From: Lagopus muta
Lineage: Eukaryota > Chordata > Aves > Galliformes > Phasianidae
DNA: 64,000 bases
Assembly: GCF_023343835.1 (NCBI RefSeq)
Contig: NC_064433.1
Coordinates: forward strand, 138,101,957-138,165,956
Direction of reading: 5' to 3'
Shown here: in pieces, positions 23,251 to 33,278 of the stretch
Layout of the letters: the number at the start of each line of letters is the position of its first letter
Numbering within the stretch: position 1 is the first letter of the stretch
The notes under the pieces: model-generated
Told to the model about the DNA's origin: nothing
The model's database searches: none
The model's input: only the letters and a program-made list of their open reading frames with translations
Made by a program: the position numbers and the translations under genes

Positions 23251-23741
23251 CGCGGTCTGCAACCCTCACAGACCTCAGAAACACAATCCTTGGGCTCTAC
23301 GCCGACGGCAGCCGGGCACGGAGGCCCTTCCCGTGCCCCACACGGTAGTCAGCAGAACGGCAGCGCCTAACGCACAACCGCACCAGCAGGTCCGGGCTTA
23401 GAAGCCATGAGTCAGTCCTCTCAATTAGGGGATTGCCGGTGACGTTTTAAGAAAATAAGACGGCGAGCGTTTGTTTTGCTTTGCGAGAGCCGGGTTAGTT
23501 TTTCCAGACCCTCCCCGCCTCCACTAACAGAAACCGGAGATCTTCGGGCGACCGCGGGCACGCCGCGAGAGGAAACTCCAGGTAAACACGAGCACATTCC
23601 CCCCGAGCCGAGACGCAGCCGCCTCCCATCCATCCCTTCAGCGCCCGCCCGCAGCCCTCCTCCCGGCAGCGAGGCCGTCGTCCTGGCAACGGGCCGTGAC
23701 CACTGAAATAAAAAGGAGATTAAAGCGCTCCGCAGCGGCGG

Positions 23742-23748
23742 TGACGTC
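23742..23748. promoter_or_regulatory. CRE-like site
   Basis: TGACGTC followed by G, one base short of the palindromic CREB/ATF site, in the upstream part of the ING1 CpG island. Confidence 0.45.
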
Positions 23749-24100
23749 GTCCCGCGGCACGCGCAGTGAGAAAAGCGCGTTGCGTTCTGTATTTAGCGAA
23801 GAGCGAGGCGCACGGCCCCGCGCCGCTGCATTTCACAGGGCGGGAGCGCTGAGGCGCAGCCCCTGCACCTCGGAGCACCTCCCCGAAGGGGCGGCACCGG
23901 ATGCGCGCGGCCACCCGCGGCTCTTTCGGCTGCCACGGCCAGGGCGGGGACGCGTCGGGCGGGAGAGCGCTTCGCTCCCGGCTCTTTCCACCGCTTCAGC
24001 CCGCTAGGGCTGTGGAACACGGCAGCGGTACGCCAGCGCCTCAGCCCCAGGGAGGAGCAGAATACCGCCGCCTGTCACTGACCCTTCTCTCGCCGCTGAG

Positions 24101-24120
24101 CCTGCTGGGAAACATAGTCC
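24101..24120 (-). promoter_or_regulatory. ZNF143/STAF-like site
   Basis: The reverse complement reads GGACTATGTTTCCCAGCAGG, resembling the ACTAC..TCCCA consensus of ZNF143 at CpG-island promoters. The match is imperfect. Confidence 0.4.
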
Positions 24121-24166
24121 TGCCCCGCCACAGCGCGGCTCCATTTTCTACTCGCGCAGCGGGCAT

Positions 24167-24178
24167 TGCGCATGCGCA
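24167..24178. promoter_or_regulatory. NRF1 site
   Basis: TGCGCATGCGCA is a perfect palindromic NRF1 consensus. It lies about 1.2 kb before the ING1 start codon and 50 bp from the ZNF143-like site. A second, nearly complete copy is at 24852-24862. Confidence 0.7.
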
Positions 24179-24179
24179 C

Positions 24180-24245
24180 TCCGCCCCCCTTCTTTTTTTT
24201 CTTTTTTTTTTTTTTTCCCCTTTTTTTTTTCCCCCCTTCCTTCTT
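24180..24245. repeat. Pyrimidine (T/C) tract
   Basis: Roughly 60 bp of nearly pure T and C between the NRF1 site and the CCAAT pair. Prone to length variation. Confidence 0.8.
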
Positions 24246-24333
24246 CCACACCCCTCGGCGCGTGTTCCCGCCCCTCCGGTATCCCGGGAGGGCGGTGTTG
24301 TCACCGCTGTGCCCTCCCTCCCGCTCGGCTCCG

Positions 24334-24380
24334 ATTGGCCGAGCAGCCGCTGGGCGGGCCACGAGGGAGCGCGCGATTGG
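24334..24380 (-). promoter_or_regulatory. Paired inverted CCAAT boxes upstream of ING1
   Basis: ATTGG at 24334-24338 and 24376-24380, 42 bp apart, each followed by CC. This spacing is typical of NF-Y-driven CpG promoters and suggests transcription of ING1 begins a short way downstream, around 24.4-24.5 kb. Confidence 0.55.
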
Positions 24381-25298
24381 CCGGCGAGGCCGCGGGGGTG
24401 ATCGATGCGCCCGCCCGCTGAGAGGCGGGAGGCCGCGCTGCCCTCCGCCGGGCCCGGCCCGGCCCTGCCCCCGGAGCGGGGCGGCGGCGCCGCGTGGTTC
24501 CCGGCGCCCCGGCGGCGAGCGGCCGGAGCCACTCCTCGGCTCTGTTCTCGCCGCCCGTGCCCCAAAGCACCCCGCTCCCCTTCAGGCCCCGCGCGCCCTC
24601 AGAGCCCAGGCGGAGCCGCTCTCCTCCGGGCACGACAACTCCGGAGCCTCCGCCTCCCTCTCCCCGCGCCCACACCGCCTTCCTCCCCCCAAACGTGAGT
24701 AAGGGGCGGAGGAGGAGGAGGGACGAGGAGCGCGGGGCGGCGCCGAGCCCCGCCGCGGTTCCGGGCGGGGGAGGGGAGCGTGCGCGCGCGGTGTGTGCGC
24801 CCGCGTCCGTGTGTCCGTCCGTCCGTGTGTGTACACAGCGCGGGGAGGGCCGCGCATGCGCTGTTCGTGGCGGGGCTGAGTGTTTCCCAAGTGTTTGAAA
24901 CTGGGATTCGGCTCCTCCACGTTGGATCGAGCACGGCGTGCGGCGGCGGGGAGGCTGCGTTCTGGCGGCGGAACGGGGGCCGGGCCGGGCCGGCTCTGAC
25001 AGCGCCCGGCGGGGCACATTCTGCTGGCGGCTTGTTTCGGAGGGGCTGGCCCGAGCCCCCTCCCTCCTCCTCCTTCTCCTCCTCCCCCCCTCCCTCCGCA
25101 CGCACAAATCCCGCTGATTGTTCCTACCACCTCCTCCGTGAGTTCCCCACCGCGACAGCCATTCAGTCAGCTGCTCGGGCTGTAGGGACCGGAGGGGGCT
25201 GCGAGCTCGGCTGTGCCTGGCAGCGGGCTCCCATGTAGCTGCCGGGGGAACGGGGCACGGACGGCGGCGGAGAGAGGCGTGGGGAAGGAGGAGGAGGG

Positions 25299-25352
25299 TT
25301 TTTTTTTTCCCCTTTTTTTTTTTTTTTTTTTTTTTTTCCTCCTCTTTGCCGG
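25299..25352 (+). promoter_or_regulatory. Poly-T tract in ING1 5' UTR
   Basis: T10-C4-T25 followed by a CCTCCTCTTT stretch, ending immediately before the start codon region. In mRNA this is a long oligo-U leader element. No AG lies between the tract and ATG 25353, so it does not serve as an acceptor for the coding start. Confidence 0.7.
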
Positions 25353-25358
25353 ATGAAA

Positions 25359-25494
25359 ATGTTGAGTCCTGCAAACGGAGAGCAGCTGCACCTCGTGAAC
25401 TACGTGGAGGATTATCTGGACTCCATCGAGTCTCTGCCCTTCGATCTGCAGAGAAATGTCTCCTTGATGAGGGAAATCGACGCCAAATACCAAG
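25359..25494 (+). CDS. ING1: ING1 coding exon 1 (p33-type N-terminus)
   Basis: Encodes MLSPANGEQLHLVNYVEDYL, then DSIESLPFDLQRNVSLMR, then EIDAKYQ, the N-terminal ING domain. This region binds the Sin3-HDAC scaffold and, in ING relatives, dimerises as a coiled coil. The donor is CAAG then GTAAGC. I start at 25359 because it gives the 279-residue length and N-terminus of mammalian p33ING1b and has A at position -3. An in-frame ATG at 25353 would add Met-Lys and has a weaker context. Both start sites lie directly after the poly-T tract. Confidence 0.95.
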
Positions 25495-25899
25495 GTAAGC
25501 GCTCTCTCTGCGTGCGTGTGTGCGGTGCGGAGCTGGGGGAGGGCTGTCTCTGCCTTTCTTCTCCCCGCAGCCGGGGCTCGGCTGTTCGTGCCCCCCGCGC
25601 CGCGGGGATGGCAGCCGTGTGCCGGGGGGCCGAGCCGCAGCGCTGCCTCTTGTCACGGGGCGGAACAAAAGGTCCCCGGCTCCTCGTACGGAGCGAGGAC
25701 TCCGCTTCGCCGTGCGAATCGCCGGCCGAGAAGGCGGGGGCAGGGAGCGGGGCGTGCGGGGCACAAAGGGGGGCCCTCCGCCGCCGCGGGGCGTCGGAGG
25801 GAGGCTTCGGGGCTACGGAGGAAAGTGCCGCGCGGACGGCGAGGGAAAGATTACGGCACAACATAGAGGAATGTACAGTATTCATGATGGCTGGACTAG

Positions 25900-26080
25900 G
25901 GGAGAGAGGCGGCTCGTGGGGGGGCGGGCGGGAGAGAGCGGAGGGGGGTTAAGCAGAGCGGGGGGCAGGGTGTGCTTTCTTCGCTGCGCCCGGTGAGGCG
26001 GCCCCGCTGAGCGGGGCGGGGGGGGGCTGGGACCGGCGGGTGCGTGGTGTGTATGCGTGTGTGTGTGTACGGGGGGGGGG
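25900..26080 (+). repeat. G-run cluster with (GT)n
   Basis: Many runs of four or more G on the plus (transcribed, non-template) strand, followed by a short GT-alternating tract at about 26048-26068. Suitable for G-quadruplex and R-loop formation just after the first ING1 coding exon. Confidence 0.65.
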
Positions 26081-26589
26081 CGGCCACGCTCACGGATGTG
26101 CTCAGCGCCGGGGTACCCCTCTCCTTCCCTTGGGGCACGCTGCGCCTCTGCCCCACGGGCGGAGGGAGGGCAGGGCCGGGTCGGGCCGGGCTGAGCTGGG
26201 GGTAGCTTTGTCACTCGCTCGCCGGTGTGCGTTCGGGAAGGGAAGGGGGAGGGGAGGCCGTAGCCGGCAGCGCTGACAGCCGGGGCGCGGGGTGGGGAGC
26301 ACCCCACTCGCTCAGCCCTTGCGCCCCGCTGCTCGAGGCTCCCGGGGAGGCGGGGAGCGAGCCCTGCGGTGCTCGGCGGGCATATCGCCAGGCGGCCCCA
26401 CGGGAGGGAAGGGGACGGGGGAAACTTCCGCGGGGGCTGGGCAGCGGGTGGGGAGACGGCAGTGGCGGGGCAAGGCGATCGGAGCGGTTGTGGCGCGCTC
26501 CGAAACCGTACGACCAGCGGGTGCCTCCGCGCTGTGGTGGGGATTTGGCGTCGGTGTGGCTTTTATAACCATCCCTCGTTAGCATAGCG

Positions 26590-27050
26590 CCGCTCGCCCC
26601 GCCCCCGGGCGTGCTGATTGGTGGACGCCTTCCCCACGGGCCGTCCGCGGCTCGCCTCCTCTCCCTGATTTGGCCGCGGGGCGGGTCGTCCCGCCTTTCG
26701 CCCCGCCCCCGCGTGACGTTTCGAGAAGCAACTTTTCTGTGGCGTTGATTTGAATATCTCGACCTGCCCCGGCCTCTGGGCTGCCATTGGCTGCAGCGCC
26801 AGCAGCGGGCAGGCCAACCTTGGGCGTCCGGAGGCCGGCGGCGTCGCGGGAGGGGGGAAGCGGCTGGACCCGCCTCCTCCCGTTCGTGAGTGGCGCGGCA
26901 GCTCTGGAGGGGCGGGCGCGAGGTAGCTCCGCGCGCGGTGATTGGCTCTGTGCTTTTTTTACTCTTTGATTCTTCCGGCTTTCAATTGGGCGCGGGGCGA
27001 CAGTAGGGGCGGGCTTTCCTCGTCGCCCTCTCTGATAGGCGGAATGGCGG
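26590..27050. promoter_or_regulatory. Intronic CCAAT/GC-box cluster, probable alternative ING1 promoter
   Basis: Inverted CCAAT boxes (ATTGG) at 26617, 26786, 26941 and 26985; CCCCGCCCCC boxes near 26597 and 26701; and TGACGT at 26714. This density within about 400 bp, inside the first intron, is what a second CpG promoter looks like. Mammalian ING1 has alternative first exons that splice to the common last exon. Inference: transcripts from here would join the 29335 acceptor. Confidence 0.6.
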
Positions 27051-28513
27051 GAGGGCCGCCTCCGCTCCTCTCCGGGCCCCTCCTACCCCGCTTCCTCTGC
27101 TCCGGCTGTTGCGCTGCGAACCGGGGAACCGCCGCCGGTTTCCTGCCGGAGAACAATAGATGCTCCGTCACATCCGGGGCGCGGGTGGCGCTGCCGTGCA
27201 TCCCGGGGTGCCTCTGCGGCTCCGGCGCTGGGAACGGACGCGTTGGGGGAGCTGCAGGCGCTGGGAATTAGTGCTGCTAGGTTCCGCCGCTTGCAGAGTG
27301 CTGCACGTCCTGACTTGTTGAGCTCGGGAGGGGCGGAGCGTTAGCTGGAGTAGTGAGAGCCAAGCTCCTTGTTGGAGGTAGCTGGTAACAGCGTGAGATG
27401 CCGGTGCTAGTCATGCCGGTGACTAACAGGGCCGTATAAAGCCTGTGTGTGCTTCACGTGTCAGCATGCGTCTTCGGAATGGATTTGTTCAAGTGCCCAG
27501 GGGTGGCAAAACGGCAATGTCAGCGCAGAAATGGACAGCATCGAGATCTCTTAAACCAAAACACCACCCCCAACAGCAACAGAACACTTTAGGAAATAAT
27601 TCTATACAGCTTTAGCAAAGACGTTTGCATATGGGTTGATAATTTCCACTCAGTGAGCTGGGGTGAGATTCCGTATTTGTGTGCATCTTGCTCATCTAAG
27701 CCAGAATGGACTCACCTGGGAAAAAGGAAAGCTGTGAGCAGAACGATGACAGAGGTGTCTGTGAAGCCAAGTCCTCATGAGTTAGGATGGCTGAGTGTGT
27801 GTGAGTAGCACAGCAGAACTCCAAAAGCTCTGCTTAAAGCAAGTTTGTAGATATACCCTAGAAATTGTCACAATTATCTCCTAACTCTTGTCTCTTTTCT
27901 TACTGTAAATATTTAGTGAAAAATATGTTTCTGTGTTTAGAAAAGTAAGTTATGGGTGTTTTGCTGAAACAACCTAGACTTCTTGGTTATTGTAGTTGTT
28001 GTGTCATTATTAGCATCTAATTGGCCTCATATGCTCAGCAGTAACAGGGCAGTATCGGATGGCGCTTGCTGTAACTGAATGCCTTGCTTGGTGCATTTGG
28101 AGTTCTTCTGCATCAACTGTCAAGTGAGATAGCAATTATTAAGTAACTCGTGGGTTAACTTCTGTGCTGGTTTATGCTTTCTCTCTGTTCCACTCTCAGT
28201 CACTCGCTACAAACATATATCATTATACAGAAAATGTCCTAGGAAGTATTCTGTTACCTCCCCCTTCAATTCGGCAGTTGATGTCAGAATTTTTGTTGCT
28301 ATACTTTCTGTCATTATTATTATTTTCTTAAATTATTGATGAGCTTAAAGAAAAGAATTGTCAAAATGCACTAGGTTGTTTCATCTTTTTTTTCTTTTTT
28401 TTCTTTAAATCGGCACTTGCATTCTCTTCCTGAGGGACCTACTGGACAAAAGCAGTTCAACAGAGTCATGAGTCCTTGGGCAGATTTCAGCTTCAGGGAA
28501 TTCATCACTGATC

Positions 28514-29230
28514 GCAGAATCACAGAATGGCTGAGGTTGGAAGGGACCTCAAGGATCATGAAGCTCCAGTCCCCCTGCCCCATGCAGGGCCACCAACCTC
28601 CCCATTTAACCAGACTGCCCCGGGCCCCATCCAATCTGGTCTTGAACACCTCCAGGGACGGGGCATCCACAGCCTCTCTGGGCAGCCTGTTCCAGCACCT
28701 CACCACTCTCTCTGTAAAGAATTTCTCCATAGCATCCAACCTAAATCTTCCCTCCCTCAACTTGAAACCATTTCCCGTTGTCCTGCAGTTATCACCCTTT
28801 CAAAGAGTTGATTCCCCTCCTGTTTGTAGGCTCCCTTTAGGTACTGAAATGCTGCAATGAGGTCACCCCGCAGCCTTCTTTTCTCCAGGCTGAACAAGCC
28901 CAGCTCCCTCAGCCAGTCTTCATAGGGGAGGTGCTCCAGTCCTCTGATCATCTTTGCGGCTCTCCTCTGGACCCTCTCCAGCAGCTCTCTGTCTTTCTTG
29001 TACTGGGGCTCCAGACCTGGACACAGTACTCCAGATGAGGCCTCACAAGAGCAGAGTAGAGAAGGACAATCACCTCCCTGTCCCTGCTGGCCACCCCTCT
29101 TCTGATGGAGCCCAGGATACCATTTGTTTTCCAAGCTGCAAGAGCACACTGCTGGCTCATGTTAAGTTTTTCATCCATCAGGACCCCTCAGGTCCTTCTC
29201 TGAAGGGCTGCTCTCAGCTGATCAGCTGTG
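28514..29230 (-). mobile_element. CR1 LINE, 3' part, antisense in ING1 intron
   Basis: Tail GAATCACAGAATGGCTGAGG at the left end, then 3' UTR and ORF2 C-terminal coding on the minus strand (blocks [31 protein letters not shown]). About 715 bp retained. Fairly young in appearance, with long open stretches but several frame changes. Confidence 0.95.
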
Positions 29231-29334
29231 TGTTTTAGAAAAGGTGTTGCTGAATGGGAGGAAAAATACAAGAAGGCTTTGTTTCATCATATTCTTTATC
29301 TGAGATCCTTACTGGTTTTATTTTTTCTTTGCAG

Positions 29335-30038
29335 AGATTCTGAAGGACTTGGATGACTACTATGAAAAGTTCAAACGAGAGAATGACGCTGTGCAGAAGA
29401 GAAGAATGCTGCACTGCATTCAGAGGGCATTGATTCGGAGTCAGGAGCTGGGAGATGAGAAGATCCAAATCGTCAGTCAAATGGTAGAGCTGGTCGAGAA
29501 CAGATCCAGGCAAGTGGACAGCCATGTGGAACTGTTTGAGACTTGCCAAGAGACTAATGACACCACTGGAAACAGTGGGAAAGCCAGCCAGGATAAGTCA
29601 AAGAATGAGACAATCGCTCAATCTGAGAAGCCCAACAACAAGAGGTCAAGGAGGCAAAGAAATAATGAGAATCGAGAAAATGCTTCAAATAATCATGACC
29701 ACGATGACATCACTTCAGGAACTCCAAAGGAGAAGAAAGCAAAAACGTCCAAGAAGAAGAAACGATCCAAGGCTAAAGCGGAGCGGGAAGCTTCTCCCCC
29801 AGACCTTCCCATTGATCCTAACGAGCCAACATACTGCTTATGCAACCAAGTCTCTTATGGAGAAATGATAGGATGCGATAATGATGAGTGCCCCATTGAG
29901 TGGTTTCACTTTTCGTGTGTGGGACTCAATCACAAACCGAAGGGCAAGTGGTACTGCCCCAAATGTAGAGGAGAAAATGAGAAAACTATGGACAAGGCGT
30001 TGGAGAAATCGAAAAAAGAAAGGGCCTACAACAGGTAG
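29335..30038 (+). CDS. ING1: ING1 coding exon 2 (linker, NLS, PHD finger)
   Basis: Follows a TTTTTTCTTTGCAG acceptor; the first two bases complete Glu46. Order of parts: rest of the ING domain (to about residue 105), a variable Ser/Asn/Lys linker, a Lys-rich nuclear localisation region with [13 protein letters not shown], then a C4HC3 PHD finger (Cys213, 215, 226, 231, His237, Cys240, 253, 256) and a short basic tail KKERAYNR. Tyr212 and Trp235 are present at the positions that cage trimethyl-Lys4 of histone H3 in human ING1. ING1 is a chromatin reader subunit of Sin3-HDAC complexes, linked to p53-dependent growth control. The frame is intact to TAG at 30036. Met codons in this exon (29349, 29407) could start shorter isoforms. 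Confidence 0.98.
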
Positions 30039-30474
30039 TTTCTAGACTTTTCGTGGAAAAGAAAAAGAAAACCACCAAACCAGTGTATTTATTGTCAGTG
30101 TCACCTTTGTTGAGGTGAAAGGATTGTAAAATGTATATTTTTAAAGGAGGTTTAAAACTGAACCATTCCTGTTACAGGGACGGCAATAAAAGCAGTTTTG
30201 TTTTTCACTTGGTAAGCTGTAACAAGAATATGGTCTGTGGACCAATGTATTCCAAAAGCGAAGTTATAAGAGTTCAAACTAAATATCCAGGTGGGTCTTA
30301 AAAGATAAATGAATACATAACTTTTTTTTTTTCCTCCCAGTGCTTGTAGCACAGCAACCATTACAATGTTGACGGTGAATATTTCTGAAATGTAATTTCT
30401 TTTTCCTTATGGAAGAATGTTACTTAACATTTGAGCAGAATTGTTAAAATAGTTGAGCCCTCTGGTTGTATCTG

Positions 30475-30480
30475 AATAAA
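30475..30480 (+). terminator. Proximal poly(A) signal of ING1
   Basis: Canonical AATAAA, followed within 25 bp by a GT/T-rich stretch. Confidence 0.65.
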
Positions 30481-30944
30481 GCTGCAGTATATTACACATG
30501 TCATTTCTTTCGGTGATGAGCAGTGCAAGGTCAAACTGAAGGAGGGTACAATTTGGTTCCTGCTACGAAGTGCCAGTATAACAGTTCGACAGCAAACATT
30601 TTAATAGGCTTAGGGGATTATTGAAAAGAAAAGCCAGTGGTTAAATTTTACACGGCAGATATTTTATATTCTGGCCGAGTACCACGAGAACAATTTTAAA
30701 ATGATTGAATATGTTTTATATTTAACCAGGAAGTGGTTTAGTAATGACTTAACATAAATGAAGCTTTATACTGTCACCCATAGTAGTGTAGCAATCCTTA
30801 ATTTGTTTAAGTTGTATAAATGTACATTTTTAAGTGGAATTGCACTTAATGTATTATACTTGGAAGTGCAGCCAAATGCCATTGTGTAACCAATGTGCAT
30901 TTCCTGCTGTTATGTATGAAAATTGTACAGCTGTGATATTAAGA

Positions 30945-30950
30945 AATAAA
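30945..30950 (+). terminator. Distal poly(A) signal of ING1
   Basis: Canonical AATAAA, followed by TTGACAGTTTGCTTCTT. Probably the main 3' end. Confidence 0.7.
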
Positions 30951-32145
30951 TGAAACAACTTTGACAGTTTGCTTCTTAGCAATCGTGTTTAACGATCATT
31001 TGAAGAGTTTATTAAAAAAAAAGCATAATTTGTCTTTAACCTTCGCAGCTCCAGCAAAGCTGCTGCTAGGAAACCTGAAACTGTTGTAGTGGTAACCAAA
31101 TTACAGTTCTGATAATCAATCCTTACAGACTAACAAGAGCATTGGAGAGTCAAAGCAGCGCTTAACCTTCTGCTCAGCTACTCTTTCTTGTGCTTGCAGT
31201 CGCTCCCAGACCTGGCCATTTATCTGAAAATCAATTGCACAGAGCTGGTCTTGCTCAGTTGTTTTCATGCCTTTACACGGTGGATGTAAATTATGCCTTG
31301 CTTGTGTTATTGGCAGAAAGTTCTTTTGCATTACAGCGTTTTCAGAATAGCGTTGCAGCTGCGCCAGGGAAGGTGTTTTTATTTCTCACGGTCACCTCCC
31401 GTGAAAATCCATCAGCTGTAATAAAGGTGCGACGCTGTGGGATGGGTGCCCTGGTCTGTGCCGCAGCTTTGCGGCGGAGCTGTCACGACGCTTCCTCTGT
31501 GCGGGATCTCGGCTCTTCGTCCCCCTGCGGGCCTTGGCTGTAAGTGCAGAAGGGGCCGGCGGTGGAAAGGCAGTGGCAGCAAAACGCGGACAGAGAGGTT
31601 GCGACATCTACCGGGTCAGAATGCAGCTGTGTAAGAGTGTGAGAGACTGGGGTTGGGATTTTGGGAACACGGTGATTTCTTAAAATCCGTAATTGTTTTG
31701 CTTCCTGGATGCTGAGACCATAATGCTAAAGTAATGTTTTTTTTCTCTTATGTATTCGAGCTGAGCTCCCTATTGGAAGCAGGAGAAAGAGTTTTGGACG
31801 CAGGCAGACATAAAGCATTCGATGAGGCTGAGTGTTTTCTGAAGATGTTCAGGAAAGGTACCACCATGAGAGGTTCACCTCATGGATACTCCCCAGCTGG
31901 CAGGCAGACTCGCAGTGATGAGCAGAAGTTATGTTGTATTTCTCACTAGGTACACTAGGGGTGTGTGTACACATACGTGGTTCAGGACACTACAGGCTGT
32001 CAGACCCAGCCACCTTTGCACTGATCAAACGACCACTCAGCCTATCTCCTGTTTCCAATGCACTTTAGGATTGCTGTTATCTGCTGATAACCTTCTCATT
32101 TTCCATCTCCACGACTGACCTTATTAAAGGCTGCATTCATAGAAC

Positions 32146-32308
32146 CATAATAATAGAATCATAGAACAGCCTGGGTTGAAAAGGACCATGATGATCATCC
32201 AGTTTCAACCCCCCTGCTATGTGCAGAGTCCAACCCCCAGACCAGGCTGCCCAGAGCCATCCAGCCTGGCCTTGAATGCCTCCAGAGATGGGGCATCCAC
32301 AACCTTGA
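32146..32308 (-). mobile_element. CR1 LINE 3' fragment
   Basis: Tail AATAGAATCATAGAACAGCC, then GGTTGAAAAGGACCATGATG and CCATCCAGCCTGGCCTTGAA, ending GGGGCATCCACAACCTT. Confidence 0.9.
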
Positions 32309-33278
32309 TCATGATAGCTGACAGGACCCACGCTGTACCATTTGGAGGTCTGGTTTCAATCTGTGAGCACAGTTCCTTACTGTAGTTCAATTCAGGGGCT
32401 GCTCTCAGTGAGCATTTCTCACTGTGATTGCCAGCAGAAGGCTCAAATAGGAGGGACATTCGCTTCTAGGAACTGAGCTGAGGCTTCTGCCTCAGCTACC
32501 AGTATTACAGCATTAATTTCTAATATATAAAATACAGCAGCTGTTTGTTGAAGGGGAAGTCATAGCAATAGGAATCCTAAACTTTTTAAACTTCTTGCTG
32601 AAAGCTTTCATGCAGCTGTACCCACTGCTGCTCTGGATAGATGTCTCAGGGAAGCCCAGATAGTGTTACTGAACATTTGAGCTGGTGATAAAATCCTTCT
32701 GACTAATGAAAATCCCAACTTCAACACTTCAGCAGAGGGAGATGGCAGCAGACCTCACACTTGAGTTGTCTCCATCCTCGAGGAGCAGATTTGTTCTGCG
32801 GGAGGGCTGGTGCTGAAGGCACAGCTGGAAGGTGAAGGCAGGCAGCGAGGGTGCACTTCATGCACAGTGCCAGCTGCAGAATGCTCCTAGTGGGACAGAT
32901 ATAGGCTCCGTCAGGCTGAAACATGAGGCAGAGCAACGTGTCACTTCCAACCGTTCTGTCACCTGAAAGCCTCCCAGTTAAGCACTGTCTCCATTAAGCA
33001 GCATCAACTCTGGCCGTGCGTATCATTAGGTTTAAATAGGTTTCTTACTAATTGAGCACAGCTGCTTATTAACTGTGTCTTCATACAGAATGAATACAAT
33101 TGAATTGGACTGCTCCACTAGTCTAACTTTTCATAGAGTATTTTTACTTAATCTTTTAGAATTGTCAAAATATTGTGAATGGTTTGTGATATGAGAAAGT
33201 TCACAGTAGCAGGAGTGTTTCAAAGCAGATGTGATTATTACTGGGATCCATTCTGTTGCTTGAGTTAGACTTAGAAAC

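Larger units (their letters stand above)
19561..23479. other. Intergenic region between CARS2 and ING1 CpG islands
   Basis: About 3.9 kb with CR1 fragments at 19925-20175 and 23158-23250 and otherwise no recognised gene. Open frames are short and lack codon or family support. Confidence 0.65.
23480..27300. promoter_or_regulatory. Large CpG island over ING1 promoter, exon 1 and intron start
   Basis: About 3.8 kb of continuous CpG-dense DNA. It begins some 1.9 kb before the ING1 start codon and runs nearly 1.8 kb into the intron. It holds many GC boxes, inverted CCAAT boxes, CRE-like and NRF1-like sites and G-runs. The size suggests more than one start site, consistent with the alternative first exons known for mammalian ING1. 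Long open frames here on both strands are a by-product of high GC content. Confidence 0.85.
25495..29334 (+). other. ING1: ING1 intron between coding exons
   Basis: A 3.84-kb intron. The first 1.8 kb is CpG island with G-runs, GC boxes and CCAAT boxes. The middle is unremarkable AT-richer DNA. The last part carries an antisense CR1 (28514-29230) ending about 100 bp before the acceptor. Confidence 0.85.
30039..30965 (+). other. ING1: ING1 3' UTR
   Basis: AT-rich trailer following the stop codon. Two AATAAA signals (30475-30480 and 30945-30950) predict a short form of about 450 nt and a long form of about 930 nt. The end position is inferred from the second signal. Confidence 0.8.

Noticed and set aside
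24301-25764. 487-codon minus-strand open frame over the ING1 promoter
   Set aside because: It lies in extremely GC-rich DNA where stop codons are rare, is low-complexity (Arg/Pro/Ala/Gly and Lys runs from the poly-T tract), and overlaps ING1 exon 1 antisense. No domain is visible.
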